Assembly (NCBI GenBank): GCA_038210655.1
Contig: JBBQWM010000012.1
Span: forward strand, 1 to 64,000
Length of the DNA stretch: 64,000 nucleotides
Reading direction: 5' to 3'
Origin: 54-19 sp038210655
GTDB taxonomy: Bacteria > Chloroflexota > Chloroflexia > Chloroheliales > Chloroheliaceae
The position numbers and the translations under genes were made by a program. Below are positions 52,041 to 60,446 of this stretch, in pieces (position 1 is the stretch's first letter; every line of letters begins with the position of its first letter). A model generated the notes under the pieces. That model did no database searches. It saw only the letters and a list, made by a program, of their open reading frames with translations, and was not told where the DNA came from.

Positions 52041-52078
52041 TCCTTTATATTAACAGGGATGTACAGGATTAACAGGCT
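52041..52078 (-). repeat. Family F repeat carrying the ribosome binding site of VOC gene 1
   Basis: On the minus strand TCCTGTACATCCCTGTTAAT runs into ATAAAGGAGCC and then the VOC start codon, the same layout as at the MOSC gene (7911-7943). It fills nearly the whole gap between the two VOC genes. Confidence 0.65.
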
Positions 52079-52087
52079 AACACGACG

Positions 52088-52639
52088 CTAGTAAATTGCT
52101 CGGTTTTGGGGGACGGCTCCGGCTTTCCAGGTTTCGAGCGCGGCCCAGGCCAAGCGTCCGTCTTCCTCGTCCAAAGTGCCGACGTTATAGGCGTATTCTA
52201 GCCGCACGTCGTTGACCGGGTCAAAGAAGTAGATCGATAGAAATAGCCCGTGATTAACCGGCCCGATTACCCCGATACCGCGTTCCTGGAGCGTCGCTTT
52301 GGCCTTGTGCAAATCTTCCTCGCGCTCGACCTTCATCGCCATGTGTTTGATCCAGCGCGGCAGAGGGTTAGAAGGCCAGCTTGTCAGACCTTCGACTTCG
52401 ACAAAAGCGACCCGACTCCCGTCCAGCATTTCAAACATGATAGTTAGCTGTTCGCCAAAACCGCTTTCATCAAGGCTCTCGATTTTAGTGTCGGGATAGG
52501 CGGTCAGATCACCTGGACGTAAGGGGCGGCGCTCGGCGGCGACTAGCTTCATGCCCAGCACCTCGGTATAAAACTGAACCGTCGCCGGGATATTATTGGT
52601 CAGATGGGTTACATGGTTCATTTTTTGCAGCTTTGCCAT
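52088..52639 (-). CDS. VOC-superfamily protein 2 (glyoxalase/dioxygenase type)
   Basis: A 183-aa VOC protein: MNHVTHLTNNIPATVQFYTE opens the first module, IKHMAMKVEREEDLHKAKAT the second, and IYFFDPVNDVRLEYAY carries the late Glu metal ligand. Similar length and C-terminal style to VOC protein 1, so an ancient tandem duplication is likely. First gene of the pair; GGAG precedes the ATG. Substrate unknown; such pairs beside HxlR regulators often handle electrophiles or aromatic diols. Confidence 0.88.
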   Translation of the reverse strand: MAKLQKMNHVTHLTNNIPATVQFYTEVLGMKLVAAERRPLRPGDLTAYPDTKIESLDESGFGEQLTIMFEMLDGSRVAFVEVEGLTSWPSNPLPRWIKHMAMKVEREEDLHKAKATLQERGIGVIGPVNHGLFLSIYFFDPVNDVRLEYAYNVGTLDEEDGRLAWAALETWKAGAVPQNRAIY

Positions 52640-52748
52640 TGCTCAATCTCCTTTGATGCCTGTGGTATAGAAATGGCTTTAACCCTTCTAATTTACGCTT
52701 TAGCAGGCCAAACGTCAAGCCAGTTCGGGCTTAAAACCCGTTAAACTC

Positions 52749-52777
52749 TTGACAGAAGCTACATATTTTGATATGCT
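52749..52777 (+). promoter_or_regulatory. Promoter of the second HxlR gene
   Basis: TTGACA (52749-52754), 17-base spacer, TATGCT (52772-52777): a strong sigma70-like promoter about 100 bp before the start codon. Confidence 0.7.
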
Positions 52778-52878
52778 AGGCATAGAAAAGTAAGTAACCG
52801 TTCTAACAGTAAGAGGCGGTGAAATTGGCAATATTTTAGCCGAAAGGTCGGCGGTTTTACACGGGAAGGTAATTTAGT

Positions 52879-53268
52879 ATGGGAACCAAGACTTCTACTT
52901 TGATCGAGCCACTAGAGTTAAATACTCAAATGTGTCCAAGATATGAAAAAGCAATGTCCATTTTGGGCAAACGCTGGACTGGTCTGATTATCCGGGCGAT
53001 GATGGACGGCCCGCTTCGTTTTAACGAACTATTGAAAATGGTCAAGCCGGTCAGCGACCGATTGCTAACCGAACGGTTGCGCGAACTGAGCGACGAGGGA
53101 CTGGTAATCCGCACGGTCTACCCCGAAAGCCCGGTTCGGATCGAGTACAGCCTGACCGCCAAAGGCCAGTCGATGAAGCAAGTCTCCGACGCGATCCAGA
53201 AGTGGGCCGAAGAATGGGTCACTTTCGAGGAACTCGGTATAGACATCACGAGCGGCCAAGAACATTAG
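52879..53268 (+). CDS. HxlR-family transcriptional regulator
   Basis: A 129-aa winged-helix protein of the same family as that at 32266, with the conserved Cys (C19 in QMCPRYEKAM), LGKRWTGLIIRAMMDGPLRF, FNELLKMVKPVSDRLLTERL and the wing SPVRIEYSLTAKG. GGGAAGG lies upstream of the ATG. It is divergent from the two VOC genes and probably regulates them; a terminator follows directly. Confidence 0.93.
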   Translation: MGTKTSTLIEPLELNTQMCPRYEKAMSILGKRWTGLIIRAMMDGPLRFNELLKMVKPVSDRLLTERLRELSDEGLVIRTVYPESPVRIEYSLTAKGQSMKQVSDAIQKWAEEWVTFEELGIDITSGQEH

Positions 53269-53280
53269 ATTATAAAAATA

Positions 53281-53309
53281 AAAGCCCTTCCCAATCGGGA
53301 GGGCTTTTT
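53281..53309 (+). terminator. Intrinsic terminator
   Basis: AAAGCCCTTCCC pairs with GGGAGGGCTTT around AATC (one bulge), followed by TTTATTTT. Confidence 0.8.
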
Positions 53310-53314
53310 ATTTT

Positions 53315-53435
53315 GTAACTACTCAGGCCATGTCATTCTGAGGCGGGGGATTACCTGGATTTTTGCCAAAGAAGCTCCCCGCCGAAGAATCTAGACCCTT
53401 CGCTGCGGCTCAGGGTGACATGGCTATGTAGTTAC
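53315..53435. repeat. Family G element with a family C core
   Basis: GTAACTACTCAG (53315-53326) and CTATGTAGTTAC (53424-53435) match as inverted repeats at 10 of 12. Inside, TGTCATTCTGAG and CGCTGCGGCTCAGGGTGACA are family C arms, with a further GCGGGG/CCCCGC pair between them. Confidence 0.75.
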
Positions 53436-53459
53436 TTTATTTTAAATTAACCTGGTTGG

Positions 53460-54092
53460 CTAAAAATGCCAGGGATACTTGAACAGTACTTTGGCTGTGA
53501 TATTGCTTTTGGGGACGCAGCCGAAATAGTGCGAATCGAGGCTGACGGGCCGATTGTCGCCCATTACAAAGTAGCAATCTTTGCTCAGGACGGTCGGGGC
53601 GTAATTATAGGTAGCTTTGTTCTGGATATAGGTCTCACCCAGGGCCTGATCGTTGATATAGACGACCCCCTTGCGGATTTCGAGCTTCTCGCCTGGTAGC
53701 CCCACCACTCGCTTTATCAAATAAGGCTCACTCAGGTGCAGCCCTTCGGTCGAGACCACTACTATATCACTGCGCGAAGGCCCCCCGGTCAGCTTGAAAA
53801 AAAGTTGGTCGGTCAAGACCCGCTCGCCTGAAACGGGTAGCGTCGGCAGCATACTGGAACCTTGTACATCATAAGATGGGATGATAAAGCGGATTACCAG
53901 AAAAGCGATCAGCCAGATTGCAGCGTAGCGGGCCAGACTTCTGAGGAACCTCCGCTGGGGGCGGGCCGAGGCAGGATTGCTGCCAGGAGTTGGGTCAATT
54001 AGCGCTTCTGAAGGTTGACCTACGTTATTGAAATCGCCGGAAGGGGCAGTGCTGGTGGATAATTCCTCCGGCGTTTGATTGTTTTCGTCCAT
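53460..54092 (-). CDS. lepB: Signal peptidase I
   Basis: A 210-aa type I leader peptidase that cleaves signal peptides outside the membrane. A ~50-residue hydrophilic N-terminus precedes one membrane helix (about 55-72). The catalytic dyad is S80 in GSSMLPT and K127 in YLIKRVVGLPGE, and box E is MGDNRPVSLDSHYFG. Monocistronic. It would serve the many secreted proteins encoded here. Confidence 0.95.
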   Translation of the reverse strand: MDENNQTPEELSTSTAPSGDFNNVGQPSEALIDPTPGSNPASARPQRRFLRSLARYAAIWLIAFLVIRFIIPSYDVQGSSMLPTLPVSGERVLTDQLFFKLTGGPSRSDIVVVSTEGLHLSEPYLIKRVVGLPGEKLEIRKGVVYINDQALGETYIQNKATYNYAPTVLSKDCYFVMGDNRPVSLDSHYFGCVPKSNITAKVLFKYPWHF

Positions 54093-54257
54093 TGGTAAAG
54101 ATTCTCTAATCCTTGAGTATGCTTAAAAATGCTTGTTGATTACGACTCCGGCTTACACAGCCCGGTTAGAGGGTTGTCCCCCTTTCGATTATAGCATAGC
54201 AGGCAAACAAAAACCGCCCAAATCAGGACGGTTGAGAATATTGTGATGAAGCTCACA

Positions 54258-54758
54258 CTATACGTCGGAGGACTGCACCCGCGCCGACATGTGCGCCTGA
54301 CAATCGGGGCAGTAACCCTGGAAAATCACTTCGTTACCGATAATCAAAAAGCCCTTTTGCTCAGTGTCCGGTACGCTCAGGGCCGGGAAACTGGCCGAAA
54401 CATCTTCAAGGCGACCACAAGGGACTAGCTTGCCCTTCTCGTTATATTTCGTACCGATGCACAGCAAATGGCTATGGCGGTCGGTGCGTGGGTCGAACCG
54501 ACTTTGCTCTCCATCGTGACGCAGTTCTAACAGTAGGCCAAGTTTGACCAATTCATTCAGGGTCTTATAGACCGTCGCAACCGAAATATCCGGGATAATA
54601 TCCTTGACTTCCTGATAAATATCATCGGCGGTCGGGTGATTAGTTTTATTTTCGAGGGCCTTAAAAATCAAGCGGCGCTGGGGGGTGACTTTCATCGGGT
54701 TGCCACCCAGGGTCTCGCTTTCACGTATTTTAGCGGCTATCGTATCTGCTGTGAACAT
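54258..54758 (-). CDS. Fur-family metalloregulator with an insertion in the zinc site
   Basis: A 166-aa Fur/PerR-type repressor. The winged helix has VTPQRRLIFKAL and HPTADDIYQEVKDIIPDISV with ATVYKTLNELVKLGLL. The regulatory region is RTDRHSHLLC. The usual first CxxC of the structural zinc site is stretched: C100 and C114 are separated by 13 residues (IGTKYNEKGKLVP), while the second CxxC (C150, C153 in YCPDCQAH) is normal. Whether it senses iron, peroxide or zinc cannot be told. A perfect Fur-like palindrome lies 42 bp upstream, suggesting autoregulation. Confidence 0.9.
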   Translation of the reverse strand: MFTADTIAAKIRESETLGGNPMKVTPQRRLIFKALENKTNHPTADDIYQEVKDIIPDISVATVYKTLNELVKLGLLLELRHDGEQSRFDPRTDRHSHLLCIGTKYNEKGKLVPCGRLEDVSASFPALSVPDTEQKGFLIIGNEVIFQGYCPDCQAHMSARVQSSDV

Positions 54759-54799
54759 AACTTGTACAACCTCTTCCTAACAGCTTATCCCATTTCTAT

Positions 54800-54816
54800 T
54801 TAAGAATCATTCTTAA
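54800..54816. promoter_or_regulatory. Fur/PerR-type operator
   Basis: TTAAGAATCATTCTTAA is a perfect 8-1-8 palindrome, the 7-1-7-like form bound by Fur-family dimers. It lies 42 bp before the start codon of the Fur-family gene. Confidence 0.75.
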
Positions 54817-54915
54817 TTAGTTGAGACATTATAACTTTTTTACATGGGGCTGTCAAGCTATGAACCAATTTTGGGTGCGCGTCAGTTTTTTGCAAAATAG
54901 CCAGGCTGTACCACA

Positions 54916-54995
54916 CTCTAAACCGAGGAGTGGGTATAGGTTAGGAAAATTTCCGCAGAAAATTTTTCTAACCTATACTTTTAAATGGTTTAGAG
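54916..54995. repeat. Nested long hairpin
   Basis: Outer arms CTCTAAACC (54916-54924) and GGTTTAGAG (54987-54995) are perfect complements. Inner arms GTATAGGTTAGGAAAATTT (about 54934-54952) and AAATTTTTCTAACCTATAC (about 54960-54978) are nearly perfect around CCGCAG. Unlike the other repeat families it appears once in this window. Confidence 0.7.
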
Positions 54996-55050
54996 CGGGA
55001 TCTTCACGGTCACTCGTTTTTATTGTTTGAACCCAGGCAAAATCTGACTC

Positions 55051-56628
55051 TCACCCCCCAATTTCGTATAGCACCAGCGCCAGACGGTCGAGCGCGGTAG
55101 CTGAAACGCGCCGGTAGTGACTATCGAACCAGCGCAAGGTGTCACGTTGCCAGTCCGGGCTGTGTAGCCAGTTGGAGTCGGCGGTCAGTTCGGCGGGGCG
55201 GGGTGGGTCGTGCAGGCTGTTTTCGGCAGCATTTAACTCAAATACCACCCAGACTCGTCTGGCCCGCGACCCAATTTCGGCCTCGGTCGGCCATTCGGAG
55301 CCAAGCTGTTTGACCAGGGCCGGAAAGATATTGGGGTAAGGATAATCCTTAAGCGGAGATTTGGTCGGGGCCAGACCGGGGTTATAGTAAACCAGGGGTA
55401 GCCAGCTAATATCGGTCGCCGTTACGACTAGATCGCCCGGTCGAGCCTGCTCGTTTAAATAGCGGTTGACCCGATTGGCATCATAGCGGGCGATATAAAG
55501 CGGGTTGAGCGTTCCGGTATAAAGATCGGGGAGGGCGGCGAGAGCTAACAAAATTGCCAGAGCGGTTGGTACGCCCGCCAACAACCAACCTCCCGCCCGT
55601 TTGCGTTCTGGTCTGAAGATAGCCCAGCCGATTAGCATGTAATAGTGGGGCGAACAGGCGATCAGGGCTTTATCCAGGTAGAGCGGCTGAAAGGCCAGCG
55701 AGATTATAATTATCAGGCCGAGCGGCGCGACCAGCAGCCAGACCGAAAGCCGCAGCCCTGGGTCGGCGGACTTTATCAGCCCAGTGCCGACCTGGGCCAC
55801 TACTATCGAAAAGATTACCAGGGCCAGCCCAAAAGCCGCCACAAATCGCTCGGCCTGGATTGCCCCAAAAATAAAGGTGTAAAACGTCCGCAGTACTATT
55901 AGCACATCCGGCGCTGGTATCCAGAAATTGCCCTTGATTGTTTCGAGGCGGCTACTCAGTTTGGGCAAAAGCAAAAGGCCGCTTACCAACCCGGTCAGCG
56001 CGTCGGTTGCGATCAGGCGGGAGAGTCTGCCGGTTTGCCAGTAATGCCGCGCCCGGAAAAGCGGATAGAGGCTCAAACCTGCCAAATAAAAGGCGGTCGT
56101 AAAGTTGCAGAGCAGACCAAGTGTTCCGGCTAGACCCAGACCAACCCAATCGAACCAGCGATTATGGTCGAGGGCGCGAAGCCAGCAAAGGGTCGCCAGC
56201 AGCACAAAAAATTCGAGGGTAGAATAATTGCGAAGTTCTTGAGAGAAATAAATTTGGAAGGGTGAGAGCGCGGTAAGAGCCGTCGCTACCAGAGCAATAC
56301 GCGGTGCAAGTGGGAAGAGCCTTCGCCCGATCCGCCAGACCAGCCAGATCGCCGCAACCCCCGGCAAGACCGAGAGCAGCCTTAGCACACCGTCATCAGT
56401 TCCGAACAGCCCGATCCAGCCTTTGAGGGCCAGATAATAACCGGGGGGATGGTTGTCCCCGGCGTTGAGGCGAAAAAGCGTCTCAAGGTCTTGCCGGGCA
56501 TAGACCGCACTGATTGCTTCATCGAACCAGAACGGACGCGCCCCCAGCCCAATTAACCGTAACGCCAGACCTAGCCCGGTCAGCGCAAGTGCAATACGTT
56601 CGGAATGTTGCTCGATCCATTTTGACAT
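55051..56628 (-). CDS. GT-C glycosyltransferase (family 39/ArnT-like)
   Basis: A 525-aa polytopic membrane glycosyltransferase using a polyprenyl-phosphate sugar donor. The N-terminal loop has FWFDEAISAVYARQDLETLF and NAGDNHPPGYYLALKGW, the acidic and HPP signature of this group, followed by about ten hydrophobic segments and a C-terminal soluble part (YRRVSATALDRLALVLYEIG). The acceptor is unknown. A possible small gene lies upstream on the same strand. Confidence 0.88.
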   Translation of the reverse strand: MSKWIEQHSERIALALTGLGLALRLIGLGARPFWFDEAISAVYARQDLETLFRLNAGDNHPPGYYLALKGWIGLFGTDDGVLRLLSVLPGVAAIWLVWRIGRRLFPLAPRIALVATALTALSPFQIYFSQELRNYSTLEFFVLLATLCWLRALDHNRWFDWVGLGLAGTLGLLCNFTTAFYLAGLSLYPLFRARHYWQTGRLSRLIATDALTGLVSGLLLLPKLSSRLETIKGNFWIPAPDVLIVLRTFYTFIFGAIQAERFVAAFGLALVIFSIVVAQVGTGLIKSADPGLRLSVWLLVAPLGLIIIISLAFQPLYLDKALIACSPHYYMLIGWAIFRPERKRAGGWLLAGVPTALAILLALAALPDLYTGTLNPLYIARYDANRVNRYLNEQARPGDLVVTATDISWLPLVYYNPGLAPTKSPLKDYPYPNIFPALVKQLGSEWPTEAEIGSRARRVWVVFELNAAENSLHDPPRPAELTADSNWLHSPDWQRDTLRWFDSHYRRVSATALDRLALVLYEIGG

Positions 56629-56737
56629 TGAGGAAGCTTTCGTGTGCTACGTTAGTGTGACGCTTGGCCCAAAGCTCTAACGGGCCGCTACTATTGTACC
56701 GCAGCTTTGCCAAAAAACCAGCCCCTCAAATTTGCTT

Positions 56738-56959
56738 TTAGCCCAGGATACGGAAGTTAGAACGATTGACGTTCTCCGACCACTGTCGTCTGCCTGTTTC
56801 AGGTCGGGGTTGGTTGGACGCAAAGCGGCGAGGAGCCAGCGATTGAGCGTAGCGGGCCTCACCCCAGCAATATTCTTCGTCGTCGGCGGTTTCAGGGGCC
56901 GTTTCGACTTGTGGCTCGGTCTCTTTATCTAAATCAAGTTCTAAAGTGGTTAGATACAT
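56738..56959 (-). CDS. Small acidic hypothetical protein (73 aa)
   Basis: A frame with AAGG 8 bases before its ATG. The N-terminal half is strongly acidic (LDLDKETEPQVETAPETADD), the C-terminal half basic and polar (RRQWSENVNRSNFRILG). Codon choice resembles neighbouring genes (GAA GAA TAT TGC TGG). No family recognised. It is upstream of and co-directional with the GT-C gene. Confidence 0.45.
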   Translation of the reverse strand: MYLTTLELDLDKETEPQVETAPETADDEEYCWGEARYAQSLAPRRFASNQPRPETGRRQWSENVNRSNFRILG

Positions 56960-57159
56960 TGTCTTGCCTTACACTTCCTGCCTTGCGGCTTACTACTTTG
57001 TACAAAGAGCTAAATTTGTATTGAACAAAAGTTCGGCTCCTTACCGCTACATAGTACAAAAAGTGTGCCACCAATACTATGATCGGCGGCACAGCTGGAT
57101 TGTAAGAACGATCACATGTTCTGAACTTAAAGAGGGCGGCGCAATTCCCGGTTTGAGGT

Positions 57160-57666
57160 TTACAAGCTTAAAAAGGTAGCGTGGTCTTCTTCGATCATCC
57201 GACGAGCGCCTGCTGCATCAGCCCAACCGTCCAACTCAAAGTAAGGCCGGAACCAATCCTCGATTTTAGTAAGGAACTCGCCCGGTAATTCGTGGTATTC
57301 AGCTAACGAACCAAAGCGCGTATCCTTAATATCGACCGCCAGTACTTTGTGGTCGGCATCGCGCCGGAGCAGCACCCCGATAGGCCGCACCACCAGAAAA
57401 TCGCCCTGGGCCAGTTGTGTCTCGCTCAGGATCAGCACGTCAAGCGGGTCGTGATCGCCCTGGCTATGGGTCTGGGGAATCCAGCCGTAGGGGGCCGGAA
57501 GCGGGCGGGACATTACCAACCCGGTTTTGACAAATTCGCGGCGGGTTTCGTCCCAGACCGTCCGCTCGGTGCTACCCTCGACTTGCTCGACAATTGCGTA
57601 AACCTGAAAATCTGCTTCTTGGTCGGCGGTTGGGTGCAAAGGCAAAGCTTCAAAAGGATAACTCAC
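57160..57666 (-). CDS. ppa: Inorganic pyrophosphatase (family I)
   Basis: A 168-aa soluble pyrophosphatase hydrolysing PPi to phosphate. The metal-binding signature is DHDPLDVLIL with D71, D73 and D76, preceded by PYGWIPQTHSQG, and KVLAVDIKDTRF follows. The canonical second residue Gly (DGDPxD) is His here, and the usual YGYI is YGWI. The GTG start overlaps the stop of the Gfo/Idh/MocA gene by 4 nt (GTGA), so it is translationally coupled as the last gene of a three-gene operon. Confidence 0.85.
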   Translation of the reverse strand: MSYPFEALPLHPTADQEADFQVYAIVEQVEGSTERTVWDETRREFVKTGLVMSRPLPAPYGWIPQTHSQGDHDPLDVLILSETQLAQGDFLVVRPIGVLLRRDADHKVLAVDIKDTRFGSLAEYHELPGEFLTKIEDWFRPYFELDGWADAAGARRMIEEDHATFLSL

Positions 57667-58751
57667 GTCAGGCTTATCTCCCGGTTTTCTTCCGAAGCTC
57701 GATAGATCGCCAGAATGATTTCGAGCGGACGGCGGGCATCCCGCCCGGTGATCGCTGGGTCGCGGTTTTCACGTAGCGCGGCAACGAAGTCGGCGACCTG
57801 GGTGGTGTGGGCGCTGATCCCGATTGCGGCAGGATCGGCGGCCCCGCCTTCTTTGGAGTCAGCCTGGGCTTGTTGGGCAATTTTATCGCTCAGGCCATAG
57901 CTGCCGGGGTTGCCCAGTTCGGAGCGTAGAAAAAATTCTTTGAGGCGGTCGGCCTCGATAATGGCGGTCGCATCGCGACCATGTAGTTCGAGCCGTTCGG
58001 GTAGACCGGGATAGACCGAGGTGCTGCCGGTGATCGTGCCAAGCGCCCCATTTGCAAAGCGCAAGATGGCTACCCCCACGTCTTCAACCTCGATCTGATG
58101 GGTGCGGGTGATCGTGGCGGCTTTGATCGAGACGACCGGCCCCATCAGCCATTGCAACAGGTCGATATAATGCACGCCCTGGTTCATCAAGGCTCCCCCG
58201 CCGTCGAGCGCTTTTGTGCCACGCCAATCGCCGCTATCGTAGTATTCCTGAGTGCGATACCATTTGATAACCGCTTCGCCCAACACCAGTGGGCCAAATT
58301 GCCCGTTATCAATTGCGGCCTTGATTTTTAACACGTCGGGGGCAAAGCGGTGCTGGCTGATAACCCCAAGTTTGACCCCGGCTTCGTCGCAGGCGGTAAT
58401 TAGGCGGTCGGCGGCGGCTAATGTAATTTCGATGGGCTTCTCGACCAGCACATGCTTTCCGGCCTGGGCCGCTGCGACCCCGATCTCAGCGTGATAGCCG
58501 CTTGGTACGCATATATTTACAACTTCCAGGCCAGGGTGTTGCAGGAAAGCGGCTAGATCGGTATAGAAAGGCACCGCGTAGCGTTCGCCCAGCGTCCGCG
58601 CTTTTTGGAGGTCAGTGTCGCAAACCGCCACCAACCGGGCCGCTGCGACCTGCTTAATCGAGTCGCAATGCACCGGGCCGATCACGCCGCAGCCCACTAC
58701 CCCAAAGCCGATAGGGGCTATATTTGCCATTTGGGTTTGTTCAAAAGACAT
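57663..58751 (-). CDS. Gfo/Idh/MocA-family oxidoreductase
   Basis: A 362-aa NAD(P)-dependent sugar or inositol dehydrogenase-like protein. The Rossmann motif is GFGVVGCGVIGP, the catalytic-site lysine is in VEKPIEIT, and GGGALMNQGVHYIDLLQWLM is the typical substrate-side helix. The substrate is unknown. It overlaps the upstream epimerase gene by 11 nt and the downstream pyrophosphatase by 4 nt, a tight operon for oxidising and isomerising a polyol or sugar acid. Confidence 0.92.
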   Translation of the reverse strand: MSFEQTQMANIAPIGFGVVGCGVIGPVHCDSIKQVAAARLVAVCDTDLQKARTLGERYAVPFYTDLAAFLQHPGLEVVNICVPSGYHAEIGVAAAQAGKHVLVEKPIEITLAAADRLITACDEAGVKLGVISQHRFAPDVLKIKAAIDNGQFGPLVLGEAVIKWYRTQEYYDSGDWRGTKALDGGGALMNQGVHYIDLLQWLMGPVVSIKAATITRTHQIEVEDVGVAILRFANGALGTITGSTSVYPGLPERLELHGRDATAIIEADRLKEFFLRSELGNPGSYGLSDKIAQQAQADSKEGGAADPAAIGISAHTTQVADFVAALRENRDPAITGRDARRPLEIILAIYRASEENREISLT

Positions 58752-59628
58752 TGGGTTCTTCTATCCTGGCTAAAATAGCTTTGAAGGCACTGACCGCTTC
58801 GTGAAAGAGTTGGGGGCCGCTAAACCCGCCATACACTCCACTCGCGCTGAGGTGGGGTTCTAGCGAAGCATACCCCACATATCCCTTTTGATGCAACGCT
58901 GTTACAACCTCTTCTACTTCGCCCTCACCTGCGCCTGCCACGACGACCCGCCCGTCCTCGAAGAAGGCATCTTTGATGTGCAGATAAGTGATATGACGTT
59001 CCAGCAAAGGATAGGCTTCGGTAAAGGGTTTTACTCCACACTGGACAAAATTGGCCGGGTCGAAAATCGCCCGTAAATTAGCCGAGCCGACCGTATCGAG
59101 CAAATCGGCACAGCGAGCGGCGGTATCACCATAAATGTCCTTCTCGTTTTCGTGCAGCAAGATCAGGCCGTAGGGTTGGGACATTTCGGTCATGCGTTCC
59201 AGGCGGCGAAAGACTTCCGAACGATACTTGTCGTAAGCAGCCTCGCCTTCCTCTTTGGGCATAAAGAAAGAGAACAGCCGAATGTACGAACTGCCCATCC
59301 AGTCGGCGATCTCCAAAATGCGCTCGAACTGCTTTAAGACCGGCTCGAACGGCTCGGTTATCAGGCTTTTGCCAACCGGCGAACCAATCGCCGAGACCCC
59401 AATCCCACGGGCTGCCAGGCTCTTTTCGATCCGTTTGAGATCGGCGTTATCGAAATTGGCGACGTTCTTGCCCCAGGCTCCCCGCAATTCCAAAAAGCGA
59501 ATATCCTCTTGTTCCAGCACATCCAGTTGTTCGTCCAGGTCGGCGGCAATCTCATCCCCAAATGCGCTCAAGATAAACTCGGCGGGCTTGCGCGACGAGG
59601 CTAACAACTCTTCCAGGCTGTCTGACAT
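58741..59628 (-). CDS. Sugar phosphate isomerase/epimerase (xylose isomerase-like TIM barrel)
   Basis: A 295-aa TIM-barrel protein of the AP endonuclease 2/xylose isomerase-like group. Metal-ligand segments are seen in LILLHENEKD, AIFDPANFVQ, YLHIKDAFFE and YASLEPHLS. With the neighbouring Gfo/Idh/MocA gene it matches known inositol or hexose catabolic pairs. The ATG at 59628 follows AAGGG by about 11 bases; a TTG at 59637 is an alternative. First gene of the operon, divergent from sufU. Confidence 0.9.
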   Translation of the reverse strand: MSDSLEELLASSRKPAEFILSAFGDEIAADLDEQLDVLEQEDIRFLELRGAWGKNVANFDNADLKRIEKSLAARGIGVSAIGSPVGKSLITEPFEPVLKQFERILEIADWMGSSYIRLFSFFMPKEEGEAAYDKYRSEVFRRLERMTEMSQPYGLILLHENEKDIYGDTAARCADLLDTVGSANLRAIFDPANFVQCGVKPFTEAYPLLERHITYLHIKDAFFEDGRVVVAGAGEGEVEEVVTALHQKGYVGYASLEPHLSASGVYGGFSGPQLFHEAVSAFKAILARIEEPNVF

Positions 59629-59791
59629 GATTTGCAATACCCTTCTTTTTCGTATGGCTAATAGCAGTCAGTGGTCAGCCCTAAGCTGACCGTTTGTTAT
59701 GGGCTATTTTACCCTATCTATTCGGTTTTTGCGACTGGCTAAAAACAGATTAAAGATTGTGCAAAGATTACTAAACTGTCACGCAAAGCCT

Positions 59792-59820
59792 TTGACAAAA
59801 AGAGTAATTCCGAGTAGAAT
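59792..59820 (+). promoter_or_regulatory. Promoter of the suf genes
   Basis: TTGACA (59792-59797), 17-base spacer, TAGAAT (59815-59820); start near 59827, leaving a leader of about 38 nt with GGGAGGAAA before sufU. Confidence 0.75.
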
Positions 59821-59864
59821 AGTAGGGAATGAAAGACAGCTAAAAATACCGGGAGGAAAGTAAA

Positions 59865-60311
59865 GTGGCGGTCGAGGAAATGCGGGATGATATGGATATG
59901 GAGTACGTGCTGGAACTGGCTTCTGCTTTTGATAAGCAGGCGCGGGGGCATGTAGTTGCCAATCCAGATATTACTTTTGAAGATTCCAACCCGTTGTGCG
60001 GCGATAAATTCAAGGTTCAACTCAGGCTGAACGAGGACGGGGAAGTCGAGGATGTCGGGTTTACAGGCCGGGGTTGCGCCGTCAGTCGGGCGACCGCGAT
60101 GGTCTTGATCGACAAACTTGAGGGCCAAAATCTAAAAACGTTGGACAAGGTTAGCCGGGACGAACTGATCGAGGAACTGGGGATCGAGATCAATAGCGCC
60201 GTCCGTCTCAAGTGCGCCGGGTTAGCCCTTCGTACTGTCAAGGCTGGTTTGCAAAAAGCCGGTTACAAAGTGTCCGCCCCGGAAGAAGAAGATTGGGCCG
60301 AAGCGAATTAA
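59865..60311 (+). CDS. sufU: SufU-type Fe-S cluster assembly protein
   Basis: A 148-aa SufU/IscU-like protein. Three conserved Cys are present: C45 in NPLCGD (with D47), C71 in GRGCAVSRAT and C117 in RLKCAG. The insert between the second and third Cys is the SufU type, which in Gram-positives carries zinc and accepts sulfur from SufS. GTG start with GGGAGG upstream. sufB follows 135 bp later; sufC, sufD and sufS are absent from the window. Confidence 0.93.
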   Translation: MAVEEMRDDMDMEYVLELASAFDKQARGHVVANPDITFEDSNPLCGDKFKVQLRLNEDGEVEDVGFTGRGCAVSRATAMVLIDKLEGQNLKTLDKVSRDELIEELGIEINSAVRLKCAGLALRTVKAGLQKAGYKVSAPEEEDWAEAN

Positions 60312-60446
60312 ATTGGGAATTCGGAATATAGAATTCAGCTTGCAGAATAAAAAGTCCAGTTAGTAGAGATTATACTTAACTCATTTGTAATAGTACATTC
60401 TGCATCCTACATTTGAATTGTGTATTGAAGAATGGAGCGTAGAAGG

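Noticed and set aside
56677..56862. Alternative minus-strand frame overlapping the acidic 73-aa ORF
   Set aside because: No ribosome binding site and Trp/Arg/Ser-rich shadow-like composition.
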